DNA of 64,000 bases from Streptomyces tirandamycinicus (GCF_003097515.1 NZ_CP029188.1:2161001-2225000), one strand, 5' to 3'. Positions 1 to 8,999 are shown, counted from the stretch's first letter. Made by a program: numbers and translations. The notes: generated from the sequence alone by a model not told the origin.

Positions 1-312
1 GGCCGGCAGCGGCACGATCTGCGCTGCCAGTTGATCGAGTCGCCGGGCGATGGCGATGTCCTGGAGCTGGCCCATGTCGGCGAAGTGGTGGAACACCAGG
101 CGCCGTGACACCCCGGCCCGCTCCGCCACCCGGTCCGCGGGGAACTGCGTCTCACCGTCGTCGAGCAGTGAGAGCAGCGCGTCGGCGATCCTCTCCCTGG
201 TCTGGCGCCCGCGCTCGGTGCGGCCGTCCCGGGCCGGTCCGTCCCCGGCGTCGGGGCGCGCGCCGCCGCTCCCCCGGGGGCGATCCTGCGCCCGCCGGTC
301 CGTCTGGTTCAT
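1..312 (-). CDS. TetR-family transcriptional regulator, N-terminal part (runs off the window)
   Basis: The first 104 codons of a TetR-type repressor are visible; the gene continues beyond the left edge. After a charged, Gly/Arg-rich leader of about 35 residues comes the helix-turn-helix: RERIADALLSLL, then ADRVAERAGVSRRLVFHHFA, then the usual DMGQLQDIAIARR helix. The ATG at 312 follows GGAGGAG on the minus strand. An in-frame ATG four codons upstream is less well placed. It is divergent from the MMPL exporter gene, so the simplest role is ligand-responsive repression of that exporter through the operators at 341-383. The ligand-binding domain is not in the window. Confidence 0.9.
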   Translation of the reverse strand, partial: MNQTDRRAQDRPRGSGGARPDAGDGPARDGRTERGRQTRERIADALLSLLDDGETQFPADRVAERAGVSRRLVFHHFADMGQLQDIAIARRLDQLAAQIVPLPA

Positions 313-340
313 TCGCTCCTCCATCCCTGCGTTGACATTG

Positions 341-383
341 TTGCACTCACGATGCAAACGTGCTGCTTGCACACCAAGTGCAA
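341..383. promoter_or_regulatory. Two 17-bp inverted-repeat operators for the TetR regulator
   Basis: TTGCACTCACGATGCAA (341-357, one mismatch between arms) and TTGCACACCAAGTGCAA (367-383, perfect arms) share the pattern TTGCAC-N5-GTGCAA. Their centres are 26 bp apart, and they lie between the divergent TetR and MMPL starts. Two like sites in this position are typical TetR operators. Binding is inferred. Confidence 0.7.
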
Positions 384-430
384 TCACTCCGCGCCCAGCC
401 GGGCCGCCGCACGAGAGGGACCGCTTCCGC

Positions 431-2830
431 ATGCTCCTGGCCGTAGGGCGCTGGTGCGCCCGCAGACCGAAACGGACCGCGGCCGCCTGGCTGCTGCTGC
501 TCGTCGCCCTGGCCTCCGCCGTCGGGGCCTTCGGCAGCGTGACGAGCGAGGCCGTGACCATCCCCGGCAGCGACAGCCAGTCCGCGCGCGACGCGGCGGA
601 GGCCTTCGACGACGCGGCCTCGGGCCGTCAGCCCGTGGTCCTGTACGCACCGGCCGGTGCAGCGCCACTCACCTCGCCCGGGCAGCGCAGAGCCGTCGAA
701 GAGGCGGCCCGGGCCGTCGAGGGCGTCGACCATGTCGTGGCCGTCACCACCCCCTACGAAGCGGCGGGCGGAGGGCTCAGTGCCGACGGCCGCACGGGCA
801 GGCTCACGGTCGAACTCGATGTCGGCGGCCGGGACATCACCCCGGAGACCACCCGCGCGGTCACGGACGCGGCCGCCCCCGCCACCCGCGCGGGAATCGA
901 GGTGACGGCCGGCGGTGACCTCGCGGCGGCTGCGGACAAGGGCTCCACCGGGCACAGCGAGATCATCGGCGTCGCGGCCGCCTTCGTCGTCCTGGCGGTG
1001 GGCTTCGGCAGCCTGGTCGCGGCCGGGGTCCCGCTGCTCACGGGAGCCGTCGGCCTGGGCGTGTCCCTCTGCCTGATCGGCCTGGCGGGCCATCTGATGG
1101 ACATGCCGTCCGCGGGGGCGACCATCGCGGCGATGATCGGCCTCGGTGTCGGCATCGACTACACGCTCTTCTGCCTGACCCGCTTCCGCGAACTGCTGGC
1201 GGCCGGGGTGGGCGTCGAGGACGCGGCGGCGCGCACCACCGCGGGGTCCGGAAAGGCGGTCGTGTTCGCGGGCAGTGCCGTCGTCGCCGCGCTCGCCGGG
1301 CTCGCGCTGGGCGGGCTTCCGCTGCTGCACGCGCTGGCCCTCGCGCCGGGCATCGCCGTGCTGCTGGCGATGGCGGCGACGCTCACCCTGCTGCCCGCCG
1401 TGCTGTCCCTGCTCGGGCCGCGACTCGCTCCCGGGGCGCGGGGCACACGACGGCAACGCGGCACGCGGAGCGAGACGGGCGCGCGGAGCAAGACGGGCGC
1501 GCGGAAGGGGCAGCAGAAGGGGCAGGGGGTACGGGACGACCGAGGCGAGCCGGGGGAACCGGGGGAACCAGGGGAAGGGGCCGCACGGCACGACCAGAGC
1601 GAGCCGGACGCGCGGCAGGAGCCGGGCCGGCGGGAGGAGGGGTCCGCTCCGGCCGGCTGGGGCCGGGTCGCCGCGTACGTCGCCTCCCGGCCGTGGCGCT
1701 GCCTGCTGGCGGGGCTGGTGCTGACCGGCGTACTCGCCGTCCCGGCAGCGCAGTTGACGTTCGGCCAGCTCGACGCGGGGGACAAGGCCCCCGGCACGGC
1801 GAGCCGTACCGCGTACGACCGCCTGGCCGATGCCTTCGGTCCCGGCGCCAACGGCCCTCTCCAGGTCGTGTCGACGCTGCCCACGGCCGCCTCCGGCCCG
1901 GACGACACCCGGATCACGACGGTGACCGCCGCGCTGCGCACGACCGCCGGGGTCGCCTCCGTCGGATCCGCGCAACTGGACGCGAGCGGTACGCGCGTGC
2001 GCTGGCAGGTCACCCCCACCACCGCGCCCTCCGACCCGGCCACGGCGGCACTGGTCGAGCGGCTCCGTGAGGAGACCCTGCCCGGAGCCACCGGGGCCAC
2101 CGGGACCACCGGGATGGTCACCCATGTGGGCGGGGCCACGGCCGCGCAGGCCGACCTGAACGAGCGGCTCACCGCGCGGATGCCGCTGGTCGTCGGCTTC
2201 GTGCTCGCCGTCGCCGCACTGCTCCTGCTGGTGGCCTTCCGCTCCCCGGTCGTCGCGGTGAAGGCGGCGCTGATGAACCTGGTCTCGGTCGCCGCGTCCT
2301 ACGGGGTGCTCACCGCCGTCTTCCAGTGGGGGTGGGGCGCGACCCTGATCGGGCTCGAAGGGCCGGTGCCGATACCCGGGTACGTCCCGCTGCTGATGTT
2401 CGCGGTGCTGTTCGGTCTGGCGATGGACTACGAGGTGTTCCTGCTGAGCGCGGTGCGCGCGGCGTACCTGCGCGACGGGGACAACCGGGGCGCGGTGATC
2501 GCCGGGCTCTCCGCAACGGGCCGGATCATCACCAGCGCGGCTCTGATCATGGTCAGTGTCTTCCTCGGCTATCTGCTGTCCGACGACCCCGTGGTGAAGA
2601 TGGCCGGTATCGGCCTGGCCACGGCGGTCGCGCTGGACGCCACCGTGGTGCGCGGCGTGCTCGTACCGTCCACCATGGTCCTGCTCGGCCGGGCGAACTG
2701 GTGGCTGCCGGGCGCGCTGGACAGGCTGCTGCCGAGGCTGGCGATCGAGGACGACGGCCCCGGCGGCACCGCGCCGCCCCCGTCCCCGGGCGGCGCCGCG
2801 CCTCTGGCGGGCACCAGGGGCGCGTCATGA
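431..2830 (+). CDS. MMPL/RND-type membrane transport protein
   Basis: A 799-residue protein with the duplicated MMPL architecture: an N-terminal TM helix, an extracytoplasmic domain, a block of five to six TM helices (about residues 175-335) containing the GxGxDYTLFCLTRFRE signature, then a second copy with TM helices at about 570-780 and GLAMDYEVFLLSAVR. Such proteins export lipids or hydrophobic drugs using proton-motive force. Between the halves is an unusual charged, repetitive segment rich in R, G, E and K (about 340-410). The ATG at 431 is chosen because homology begins there and GAGAGGGA lies 10 bases upstream; the frame is open much further 5'. It overlaps the next gene by four bases (ATGA), so the two are translationally coupled. 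Confidence 0.92.
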   Translation: MLLAVGRWCARRPKRTAAAWLLLLVALASAVGAFGSVTSEAVTIPGSDSQSARDAAEAFDDAASGRQPVVLYAPAGAAPLTSPGQRRAVEEAARAVEGVDHVVAVTTPYEAAGGGLSADGRTGRLTVELDVGGRDITPETTRAVTDAAAPATRAGIEVTAGGDLAAAADKGSTGHSEIIGVAAAFVVLAVGFGSLVAAGVPLLTGAVGLGVSLCLIGLAGHLMDMPSAGATIAAMIGLGVGIDYTLFCLTRFRELLAAGVGVEDAAARTTAGSGKAVVFAGSAVVAALAGLALGGLPLLHALALAPGIAVLLAMAATLTLLPAVLSLLGPRLAPGARGTRRQRGTRSETGARSKTGARKGQQKGQGVRDDRGEPGEPGEPGEGAARHDQSEPDARQEPGRREEGSAPAGWGRVAAYVASRPWRCLLAGLVLTGVLAVPAAQLTFGQLDAGDKAPGTASRTAYDRLADAFGPGANGPLQVVSTLPTAASGPDDTRITTVTAALRTTAGVASVGSAQLDASGTRVRWQVTPTTAPSDPATAALVERLREETLPGATGATGTTGMVTHVGGATAAQADLNERLTARMPLVVGFVLAVAALLLLVAFRSPVVAVKAALMNLVSVAASYGVLTAVFQWGWGATLIGLEGPVPIPGYVPLLMFAVLFGLAMDYEVFLLSAVRAAYLRDGDNRGAVIAGLSATGRIITSAALIMVSVFLGYLLSDDPVVKMAGIGLATAVALDATVVRGVLVPSTMVLLGRANWWLPGALDRLLPRLAIEDDGPGGTAPPPSPGGAAPLAGTRGAS

Positions 2831-3516
2831 CGCGGCGCCCCGCGGGCGGCCGCCGCCGTCGACGGCTGTGGGTATCCCTGGCGGCGGCTCTGGTGCTCGT
2901 CGCACTGCCGGTTGCCGACCGGGTCTGCGCGACCGTCGCCGAGAAGCGGATCGCGGAGCGGATCGCCGCCCGGCAGCATGCGCTGTCCGGCACTCCGCAG
3001 GTGACCATCGGCGGCTTCCCCTTCCTGCTCAGCGCGGCCCGGGGAGCCTTTCCGGCCGTCGAGGTGGAGGCGGACGCCGTGACCGAGGAGGGCCGGCCGG
3101 TACGGGCGACGGTGGAACTGCGTGAGGTCGCCGAGCGGGACGGCGGGTACGAGGCCGCGTCCGCCGAAGCCGACTTCACGGCACCGTTCGACTCCCTGGG
3201 CGCGGGTCTCGGGTCGGGCACCACGCTCTCGGCGGACGGGGCCGGCCGGCTGCGTGTCGTGAGCGAGGTCCTGGGCCTGCCCCTGACCGTCGTGGCCGAG
3301 CCGCGGCTGACCGGGCGCACGATCTCCCTGGTGCCGGTCACGGCCTCGTTCGCGGGCCGGCCGGTCGACCCCGCCGGCCCCCGGATCTCGGCGGCCTTCG
3401 CCGACAGGAAGGTCGTCGTGCCGGAGCTGCCCGCCGGCCTCACCCCGACCCGCGTCTCGGTCGACGACGCGGGGGTGACGCTCCACGCCCGGGGGGACGA
3501 CGTCCGGTTCACCTGA
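2827..3516 (+). CDS. DUF2993 / LmeA-like phospholipid-binding protein
   Basis: A 229-residue protein with an Arg-rich N-terminus and one signal-anchor helix (about residues 14-30, WVSLAAALVLVALPVADRV). The rest resembles DUF2993: a V.IGGFPFL motif after the helix, a long beta-rich body, and repeated VxVEADAV/VRATVELREV strands. The mycobacterial member LmeA binds phosphoinositides and supports cell-envelope lipoglycan maturation and MmpL3 stability. Its ATGA overlap with an MMPL gene fits a shared envelope-lipid function. The ligand is not predictable from the sequence. Confidence 0.8.
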   Translation: MTRRPAGGRRRRRLWVSLAAALVLVALPVADRVCATVAEKRIAERIAARQHALSGTPQVTIGGFPFLLSAARGAFPAVEVEADAVTEEGRPVRATVELREVAERDGGYEAASAEADFTAPFDSLGAGLGSGTTLSADGAGRLRVVSEVLGLPLTVVAEPRLTGRTISLVPVTASFAGRPVDPAGPRISAAFADRKVVVPELPAGLTPTRVSVDDAGVTLHARGDDVRFT

Positions 3517-3584
3517 GCCGGCGCCGGACCGGCGGCCGCCGGACACGCGAGCGGGGTACTCCGCGGTGTCCCGCAGCGGCGTCG

Positions 3585-3617
3585 GGTCGTGGCGGGCGGG
3601 GAGGCGCCGCCACGACC
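3585..3617. terminator. Bidirectional hairpin terminator
   Basis: Perfect 11-bp arms (GGTCGTGGCGG / CCGCCACGACC) with an 11-base loop between the convergent DUF2993 and permease genes. No U-tract, as is usual in Streptomyces. Confidence 0.65.
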
Positions 3618-3644
3618 TGATGACCGGCGCGGCAGACGCCCGCC

Positions 3645-5084
3645 TCAGCCCACGGCGTCCGCGTGGCCGGGGGTGCTCCGGCCGGGCCGCGGGTCGCGCT
3701 TCTTGAGGACGGCCCAGCCGACGGCCAGTCCGATGCCCCAGACCGCGCCCACCACCAGGGAGATCCGGGAGTCCCTGTCGTAGGCGATCATGCCGGTCAC
3801 GGCGATCAGGAAGACCAGGGCGACCCAGCTGAGCCTGGCGCCGCCGGGGGCGGGGAAGGAGGAGGCGGGCAGGCGGCCGGCCTCGACCGCGCGGCGGTAG
3901 CGGATATGGCTGACGAGGATCGTCATCCACGTCCAGACGCCTGCCGCGGTGGCGACCGAGACGACGTAGCCGAACGCCTTCTCCGGGACGACGTAGTTCA
4001 GGAGCACGCCCACGCCCATCAGCGCGACCGAGACGGCGATGCCCACGGCCGGGGTTTTGCGGGCGTTGAGGCGTCCGAACGACCGCGGCGCCTCGCCGTT
4101 GGACGCCAGGTCGCGCAGCATGCGGCCGGTGGAGTACATGCCCGAGTTGCAGGACGACAGCGCGGCGGTCAGGACCACGAAGTTGACGATGCCGGCGGCG
4201 AGCGGAATGCCGATCCTGTCGAAGGCGTGGACGAACGGGCTCTCGCCCGCGGAGAACTCGGTCCACTTCACTACGGAGAGGATCACCACGAGGGCGCCGA
4301 CGTAGAAGATGATGATGCGCCAGGGCAGCGTGTTGATGGCCTTGGGGAGCGTCTTCTCGGGGTTCTCGGACTCGCCGGCTGTGACGCCGACGAGTTCGAC
4401 GGCGAGATAGGCGAACATGACGCCCTGCAGGGTCATCAGGCTGGAGCCGATGCCGTTGGGGAAGATCCCGCCGTGTGCCCAGAGGTTGGAGACCGAAGCG
4501 GTGTCGCCGGCGTCGGAGAAGCCGAGGGTGAGCACTCCGAGGCCGATCACGATCATGCCGATGATCGCGGTGACCTTGACCATCGAGAACCAGAACTCGA
4601 CCTCGCCGAAGATCTTCACCGAGATCAGGTTGACGCCGAAGAGCACCACCAGGAACACCAGGGCGCTGACCCACTGCGGGATCCCCGGGAACCAGAAGTG
4701 CATGTAGATGGCGGCGGCGGTGAGTTCCGCCATTCCGGTGACGACCCACATCAGCCAGTACGTCCAGCCGGTGACGAACCCGAAGAACGGGCCGAGGAAC
4801 TCACGGGCGTACTCCGCGAAGGAACCCGAGACGGGCCGGTAGAGCAGCAGTTCGCCCAGCGCCCGCATGATGAAGAAGATGACCACGCCCGCGAGGGCGT
4901 ACATCAGGATGATGCCGGGTCCGGCCTTGGCGATGTTCGCCCCGGCTCCCATGAAGAGACCCACGCCGATGGCACCGCCGATGGCGATCATCTGCACCTG
5001 GCGGCTGCCGAGCCCGCGCTCGTAGCCTTCCCGCGAAGTGCCCCCGGCCTCACCGGCGTGGTCGTCGACCTGCAACGAGGTCAT
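3645..5084 (-). CDS. Amino-acid permease (AAT/APC family, CycA/GABA-permease-like)
   Basis: A 479-residue, 12-TM APC transporter. It begins with the family signature RGLGSRQVQMIAIGGAIGVG followed by LFMGAG, and has GxxSEY-like SFAEYAREFLGPFFGF, the central VTAGESENPEKTLPKAI block and the TM8 SSCNSGMYSTGRMLRDLA segment. This is the AAT subgroup, which takes up D-Ala/D-Ser/Gly, aromatic amino acids or GABA by proton symport; substrate cannot be fixed. The ATG at 5084 follows GAGAAAGG. It appears monocistronic, with about 610 bases of non-coding DNA upstream. Confidence 0.9.
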   Translation of the reverse strand: MTSLQVDDHAGEAGGTSREGYERGLGSRQVQMIAIGGAIGVGLFMGAGANIAKAGPGIILMYALAGVVIFFIMRALGELLLYRPVSGSFAEYAREFLGPFFGFVTGWTYWLMWVVTGMAELTAAAIYMHFWFPGIPQWVSALVFLVVLFGVNLISVKIFGEVEFWFSMVKVTAIIGMIVIGLGVLTLGFSDAGDTASVSNLWAHGGIFPNGIGSSLMTLQGVMFAYLAVELVGVTAGESENPEKTLPKAINTLPWRIIIFYVGALVVILSVVKWTEFSAGESPFVHAFDRIGIPLAAGIVNFVVLTAALSSCNSGMYSTGRMLRDLASNGEAPRSFGRLNARKTPAVGIAVSVALMGVGVLLNYVVPEKAFGYVVSVATAAGVWTWMTILVSHIRYRRAVEAGRLPASSFPAPGGARLSWVALVFLIAVTGMIAYDRDSRISLVVGAVWGIGLAVGWAVLKKRDPRPGRSTPGHADAVG

Positions 5085-5695
5085 GGTTGTTGCGCCTTTC
5101 TCCATACCGTTCCACGCCGTCGTGATGCGGCAGCGGGCCGGTCCTGATCCCCCCGGATACCGATGGAGTGCCACCGGCGGTCTGCCGGTCCGAGCGCTCC
5201 CGGGGACATGGGTGGCGTCCCCGGCAGATCGTGAAGATGTATCACGGCCGGAAGCCCGTCCGATTCGCCGCGATGTGGCACACCACACAGCAACAAGCGG
5301 ACAATCCGCCTGTGAAGCGACAAACAGGGGCGCGTAAGCAATGCGATCTTTATCCTGATTTGACCGTCTGCTGAACGATCGCCGGATACCTCGGCCGGGC
5401 AGGCCGCCAGGGCCGGCGGCGCGTCGCACGGCAGGCGAAACCCGCCCCGCCGCGCCCCTCCGCGCCGCCACCGGGCACACCAGACACATCTGGCTCATGC
5501 TCATCAGGCGCATCAGGCACCAGACACCAGGCACACCGGTACGGCGCCCGGCCGCACGCGCCGGACGCCGCATCGTCACGGATACCCCGCCCTCCCGGCG
5601 CCGCGTCGTCACGGATACCCCGCCCTCCGGGCGCCCGGCCTCCCGGACGCCGAGACCCCGGCCGCCCACCCGGCGGCGGGGCGACTACGGGGCGG
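5085..5695. other. Intergenic region upstream of the permease, with short repeats
   Basis: I find no credible gene in these 611 bases. The permease promoter must lie in the AT-richer part (about 5220-5370). A 33-bp direct repeat sits at 5574-5628: two copies of CGTCACGGATACCCCGCCCT separated by a GC-rich spacer. Around 5470-5540 there is a run of CAGGCAC/ACCAGACAC-like words. Confidence 0.6.
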
Positions 5696-6304
5696 CTACG
5701 GGGTCAGCGTCTCGACCAGGGTCTCCTGGAGCGCCCCGAGCCAGAGGTAGGCCATGACCATCGGCTTGCGCGGATCGGAGTCCGGCAGCCGGTAGAGGTC
5801 GCCGGTCTCGTCGTCGTCGGTGACCTGGAGCCGGGTGCCGATGGTCAGCCGCAGGTCGTTGAGTGCGCCGAGCCAGTGCAGCGAGTCCTCGGCGGTGAGT
5901 TTCAGGACGGCCCCGCCCTCACCCGTCACGGTGAGCGCGTCGAGACTGCGGACGACCGCGAGGACGTCGTCGCGCTTGCGGGCGCGCAACTCGTTCTCCG
6001 TGAAACGGCGGAACTCGGCCGAGAGCTCCCGGAGTTCCTCGTCCTCGGCCCCGTCCGCGCCGCGCTCCGCCTCGGGCCTGGCGTAGGCGTCGGGGAAGAG
6101 CCGGGCGAGCGCGGGGTCGGACGGCGGCTCGCTCGGCCCCTCCGCGAACAGCGCGGCGAGCGGGTCCTCGCCCTCGGCGGGCTCGTCACCGGGACCGATC
6201 AGCTCCAGCAGCTGGACGGCGAGCGAGCGGAGGATGGAGATCTCGACCTCGTCGAGCGCGACGGCCGCACCGCCGCCCGGCAGCGCTTCGAACTGTCCCG
6301 CCAT
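5696..6304 (-). CDS. DUF2017 family protein
   Basis: A 202-residue soluble acidic protein. It opens with a beta strand and the ALDEVEISILRSLAVQLLELI helix, then has an acidic linker, a helical RKRDDVLAVVRSLD segment and a C-terminal ALNDLRLTIGTRLQV...LYRLPDSDP...YLWLGALQETLV region, the conserved DUF2017 layout. Biochemical function is unknown. It is coupled to clpS (clpS stop TGA and this ATG share one base), an arrangement conserved in actinobacteria, so a link to ClpS/Clp-dependent proteolysis is plausible but only inferred from context. Confidence 0.85.
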   Translation of the reverse strand: MAGQFEALPGGGAAVALDEVEISILRSLAVQLLELIGPGDEPAEGEDPLAALFAEGPSEPPSDPALARLFPDAYARPEAERGADGAEDEELRELSAEFRRFTENELRARKRDDVLAVVRSLDALTVTGEGGAVLKLTAEDSLHWLGALNDLRLTIGTRLQVTDDDETGDLYRLPDSDPRKPMVMAYLWLGALQETLVETLTP

Positions 6305-6615
6305 CACTGACGTTCCTGGGAGAGGGTCGCCCACAGCCCGTAGCCGTGCATCGCCTGGACGTCGCGTTCCATTTCCTCGCGGGTCCCGCTGGAGACGACC
6401 GCGCGTCCCTTGTGGTGGACGTCGAGCATCAGCTTGTGGGCCTTGTCCTTGGAGTAGCCGAAGTACGCCTGGAAAACGTAGGTGACATAGCTCATCAGAT
6501 TGACCGGATCGTTGTGGACGATCGTCACCCAGGGAACGTCGGGTTCGGGAACGGCGAACGTCTCCTCGGCCGACTGGGTCTGCTCGATCTCTAGGGGCAC
6601 AGTCACTCCACCCAT
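6304..6615 (-). CDS. clpS: ClpS, ATP-dependent Clp protease adaptor
   Basis: A protein of about 103 residues with the ClpS core: [21 protein letters not shown] binds N-degron residues, and [30 protein letters not shown] contacts ClpC/ClpA. It delivers N-end-rule substrates to the Clp ATPase. The unstructured N-terminal tail is what engages the ATPase. The start is uncertain: ATG at 6615 is used here, but the GTG codons three and five codons downstream (just after GGTGGAG) are alternatives. It is divergent from pncB and overlaps the DUF2017 start. Confidence 0.93.
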   Translation of the reverse strand: MGGVTVPLEIEQTQSAEETFAVPEPDVPWVTIVHNDPVNLMSYVTYVFQAYFGYSKDKAHKLMLDVHHKGRAVVSSGTREEMERDVQAMHGYGLWATLSQERQ

Positions 6616-6670
6616 GCTGCCACCCGAGGGACCCGGTCGCATAAACGCCCCGGCCGATCCGGCGACATCT

Positions 6671-6699
6671 CGTCACTCTGACGAAATCTGCGCTAGCAT
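6671..6699 (+). promoter_or_regulatory. Putative pncB promoter with operator-like inverted repeat
   Basis: CGTCACTCTGACG (6671-6683) is a perfect CGTCA-N3-TGACG inverted repeat. TAGCAT at 6694-6699 makes a good -10, placing the transcript start at or within two bases of the pncB ATG (6707), where there is no Shine-Dalgarno. That suggests a leaderless mRNA, with the palindrome in the -35 area as a repressor site. The regulator is unknown. Confidence 0.5.
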
Positions 6700-6706
6700 C
6701 GCACGT

Positions 6707-8038
6707 ATGAACACTGCGGATCTGGGTCTGCCGGTCTCCGTGCCGTCGACCGCGCTCTTCACCGACCAGTACGAGTTCACGATGCTGCAGGCGGCGCTGA
6801 AGGCGGGCACCGCGGACCGCCGGTCCGTCTTCGAGGTCTTCACCCGCCGGCTGCCGGAAGGCCGCCGCTACGGCGTGGTCGCCGGCACCGGGCGCGTCCT
6901 GGACGCCGTGGAGAACTTCCGCTTCGACGAGGGCGTACTGGGCTTCCTGCGGGACGGCGGCATCGTGGACGAGCCGACGCTCCAGTGGCTGGCCGACTAC
7001 CGCTTCGGCGGTGACATCCACGGCTACCCGGAGGGCGAGGTCTACTTCCCCGGCTCGCCGATCCTGCGTGTGGAGGGCTCCTTCGCGGAGTGCGTACTGC
7101 TGGAGACCGTGATCCTCTCGGTCCTCAACCACGACTCGGCCATCGCGGCCGCCGCCTCCCGGATGTCGGCCGCCGCCGCGGACCGCCGGCTCATCGAGAT
7201 GGGCGCCCGGCGCACCCACGAGCTCGCCGCCGTCGCCTCCGCACGCGCGGCGTACGTGGGAGGCTTCCACTCCACCTCCGACCTCGCCGCGGGCTTCCGC
7301 TACGGCATCCCCACGGTGGGCACCAGCGCGCACGCGTTCACCCTGCTGCACGACACCGAGCGGGACGCCTTCCGCGCCCAGGTCGACTCGCTCGGGCGCG
7401 GGACGACCCTGCTGGTCGACACCTACGACGTCACCGAGGCCGTCGCGGCGGCCGTGGAGATCGCCGGCACCGGCCTCGGGGCGGTGCGCATCGACTCGGG
7501 GGACCTGCTGATGGTGGCCCACCGGGTACGCAGGCAGCTCGACGACCTCGGCGCACGCGACACGAAGATCGTCGTGACGTCCGATCTGGACGAGTACGCG
7601 ATCGCCTCCCTGGCCGCCGCGCCGGTGGACGCCTACGGCGTGGGTACGCAGCTGGTCACCGGCAGCGGCCACCCCACCTGCTCGATGGTCTACAAGCTGG
7701 TCGCCCGCGCCGGGTCGGCCGATCCGGACGCCCCGCTGGTGCCGGTGGCGAAGCGGTCGGCGGGCGGCAAGCTGTCCGTCGGCGGGCGCAAGTGGGCGGC
7801 CCGCCGGCACGACGAGTACGGCGTCGCCGAGGCCGAGGTGCTCGGCACCGGCCCGGTCCCGGAGTCGCTGGCGGACCGGCAGCTGCTGACGGAGCTGGTC
7901 AAGCAGGGGGAGGTCGTCGCCCGTGAGCCGCTGGACACGGCGCGCGAGCGGCACATCGCGGCGCGCGCGGCACTGCCGATCTCCGCGACCCAGCTGTCCC
8001 GCGGTGAACCGGTGATCCCCACGGAGTACCTCATGTGA
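6707..8038 (+). CDS. pncB: Nicotinate phosphoribosyltransferase
   Basis: A 443-residue NAPRTase, making nicotinate mononucleotide from nicotinate and PRPP in NAD salvage. Family blocks are clear: FTDQYEFTMLQAAL near the N-terminus, RYGVVAGTGRVLDAVENF, the catalytic-His region EMGARRTHE, STSDLAAGFRYGIPTVGTSAH, LLVDTYDV, and the phosphate-binding GAVRIDSGDL and VVTSDLDEY segments. ATG 6707 begins the conserved protein and lacks a ribosome-binding site (see promoter entry). The nicotinamidase gene lies 206 bases downstream on the same strand, so the two steps of the pathway are adjacent. Confidence 0.95.
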   Translation: MNTADLGLPVSVPSTALFTDQYEFTMLQAALKAGTADRRSVFEVFTRRLPEGRRYGVVAGTGRVLDAVENFRFDEGVLGFLRDGGIVDEPTLQWLADYRFGGDIHGYPEGEVYFPGSPILRVEGSFAECVLLETVILSVLNHDSAIAAAASRMSAAAADRRLIEMGARRTHELAAVASARAAYVGGFHSTSDLAAGFRYGIPTVGTSAHAFTLLHDTERDAFRAQVDSLGRGTTLLVDTYDVTEAVAAAVEIAGTGLGAVRIDSGDLLMVAHRVRRQLDDLGARDTKIVVTSDLDEYAIASLAAAPVDAYGVGTQLVTGSGHPTCSMVYKLVARAGSADPDAPLVPVAKRSAGGKLSVGGRKWAARRHDEYGVAEAEVLGTGPVPESLADRQLLTELVKQGEVVAREPLDTARERHIAARAALPISATQLSRGEPVIPTEYLM

Positions 8039-8244
8039 GCCCGCCGAACACCGGGTGACCCGGGAGACCACGGCAGCTCCGGTAGCAGGCGAAGGCCCTC
8101 TCCCGCAAGGCGGTTGAAGTCTCTACCCTCGGAACGTCGCCGCCCACCGCCCCCAGGCCGCCCCCGACCATCCCGACCGTTCCCGAGGCCGTTCCCGACC
8201 GCTCCCCATCGTCACCCGCCCGCACCCAGCGAAGGACACCCGCC

Positions 8245-8829
8245 ATGCACCGCGCATTGATCGTCGTCGACGTTCAGAACGACTTCTGCGAGGGGGGCAG
8301 CCTCGCGGTGTCCGGGGGCGCGGACGTCGCCGCCGCCATCACCGACTACATCGGCCAGGCCCAGCCCGGATACCGACATGTGGTGGCCACCCGGGACCAC
8401 CACATCGACCCGGGGGACCACTTCTCGGAGCAGCCGGACTACGTGGACTCGTGGCCCGCTCACTGCGTCGCCGGGACCGAGGGCGTGGGCTTCCACCCGA
8501 ACTTCGCGCCCGCGGTCGCCTGCGGCTCGGTCGACGCGGTCTTCGACAAGGGCGCGCACGAGGCCGCGTACAGCGGCTTCGAGGGCACCGACGAGAACGG
8601 CACGACCCTGGCGGACTGGCTGCACTCCCGCGATGTGACCGAGGTCGACGTCGTGGGCATCGCCACCGACCACTGCGTACGCGCCACCTCGCTGGACGCC
8701 GTGCGCGAGGGTTTCCGCACCCATGTGCTCCTCGACCTGACCGCCGGGGTCTCCGAGGAGACGACCGGCCGAGCCCTGGAGCAGATGCGGCAGGCGGGTG
8801 TGGAGCTGTCCGGCAAGCCGGTGGTCTGA
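8245..8829 (+). CDS. pncA: Nicotinamidase (isochorismatase-like hydrolase)
   Basis: A 194-residue enzyme hydrolysing nicotinamide to nicotinate and ammonia. The catalytic triad reads D9 (LIVVDVQNDF), K102 (VFDKGAHEAAYSGFEG) and C144 (ATDHCVRATSLDA). Metal ligands are in the TRDHHIDPGDHF block (D51, H53, H59) plus H73. The isochorismatase fold is complete and length is normal. The ATG follows AAGGACAC. It supplies the substrate for the upstream pncB product. A large hairpin downstream separates it from the convergent gene. Confidence 0.95.
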   Translation: MHRALIVVDVQNDFCEGGSLAVSGGADVAAAITDYIGQAQPGYRHVVATRDHHIDPGDHFSEQPDYVDSWPAHCVAGTEGVGFHPNFAPAVACGSVDAVFDKGAHEAAYSGFEGTDENGTTLADWLHSRDVTEVDVVGIATDHCVRATSLDAVREGFRTHVLLDLTAGVSEETTGRALEQMRQAGVELSGKPVV

Positions 8830-8863
8830 CACACGGCCACCGGAAGCCGGCGCGAACCGCTCA

Positions 8864-8920
8864 CGGCCCACACCCCCGCTCGCGGCCCACACCCCCGCTC
8901 GCGGCCCACACCCCCGCTCG
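8864..8920. repeat. Three tandem copies of a 19-bp unit downstream of pncA
   Basis: CGGCCCACACCCCCGCTCG occurs three times head to tail (8864, 8883, 8902), followed by a degenerate fourth copy. Non-coding, immediately before the terminator hairpin. Confidence 0.85.
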
Positions 8921-8952
8921 CGGCCCACGCCCACGGCTCGGCGCTCGCGGGC

Positions 8953-8994
8953 GGGCCCCGGGGAGCGCGCGTGAGCGCTCCCGGCGCGGGGCCC
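8953..8994. terminator. Bidirectional hairpin between convergent genes
   Basis: GGGCCCCGGGGAGCGC (8953-8968) pairs with GCGCTCCCGGCGCGGGGCCC (8975-8994) through a stem with a small bulge. It sits between pncA and the hypothetical gene at 9000-9314. Confidence 0.6.
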
Positions 8995-8999
8995 GGACC

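Noticed and set aside
332..337. TTGACA as -35 box for the MMPL gene
   Set aside because: A perfect hexamer, but no -10 of reasonable quality lies 16-19 bases downstream, so I did not list it as a promoter.
8864..8920. Tandem repeats considered as a CRISPR array
   Set aside because: The units are directly adjacent without spacers, and no cas genes are in the window. The same applies to the arrays at 41161 and 47003.
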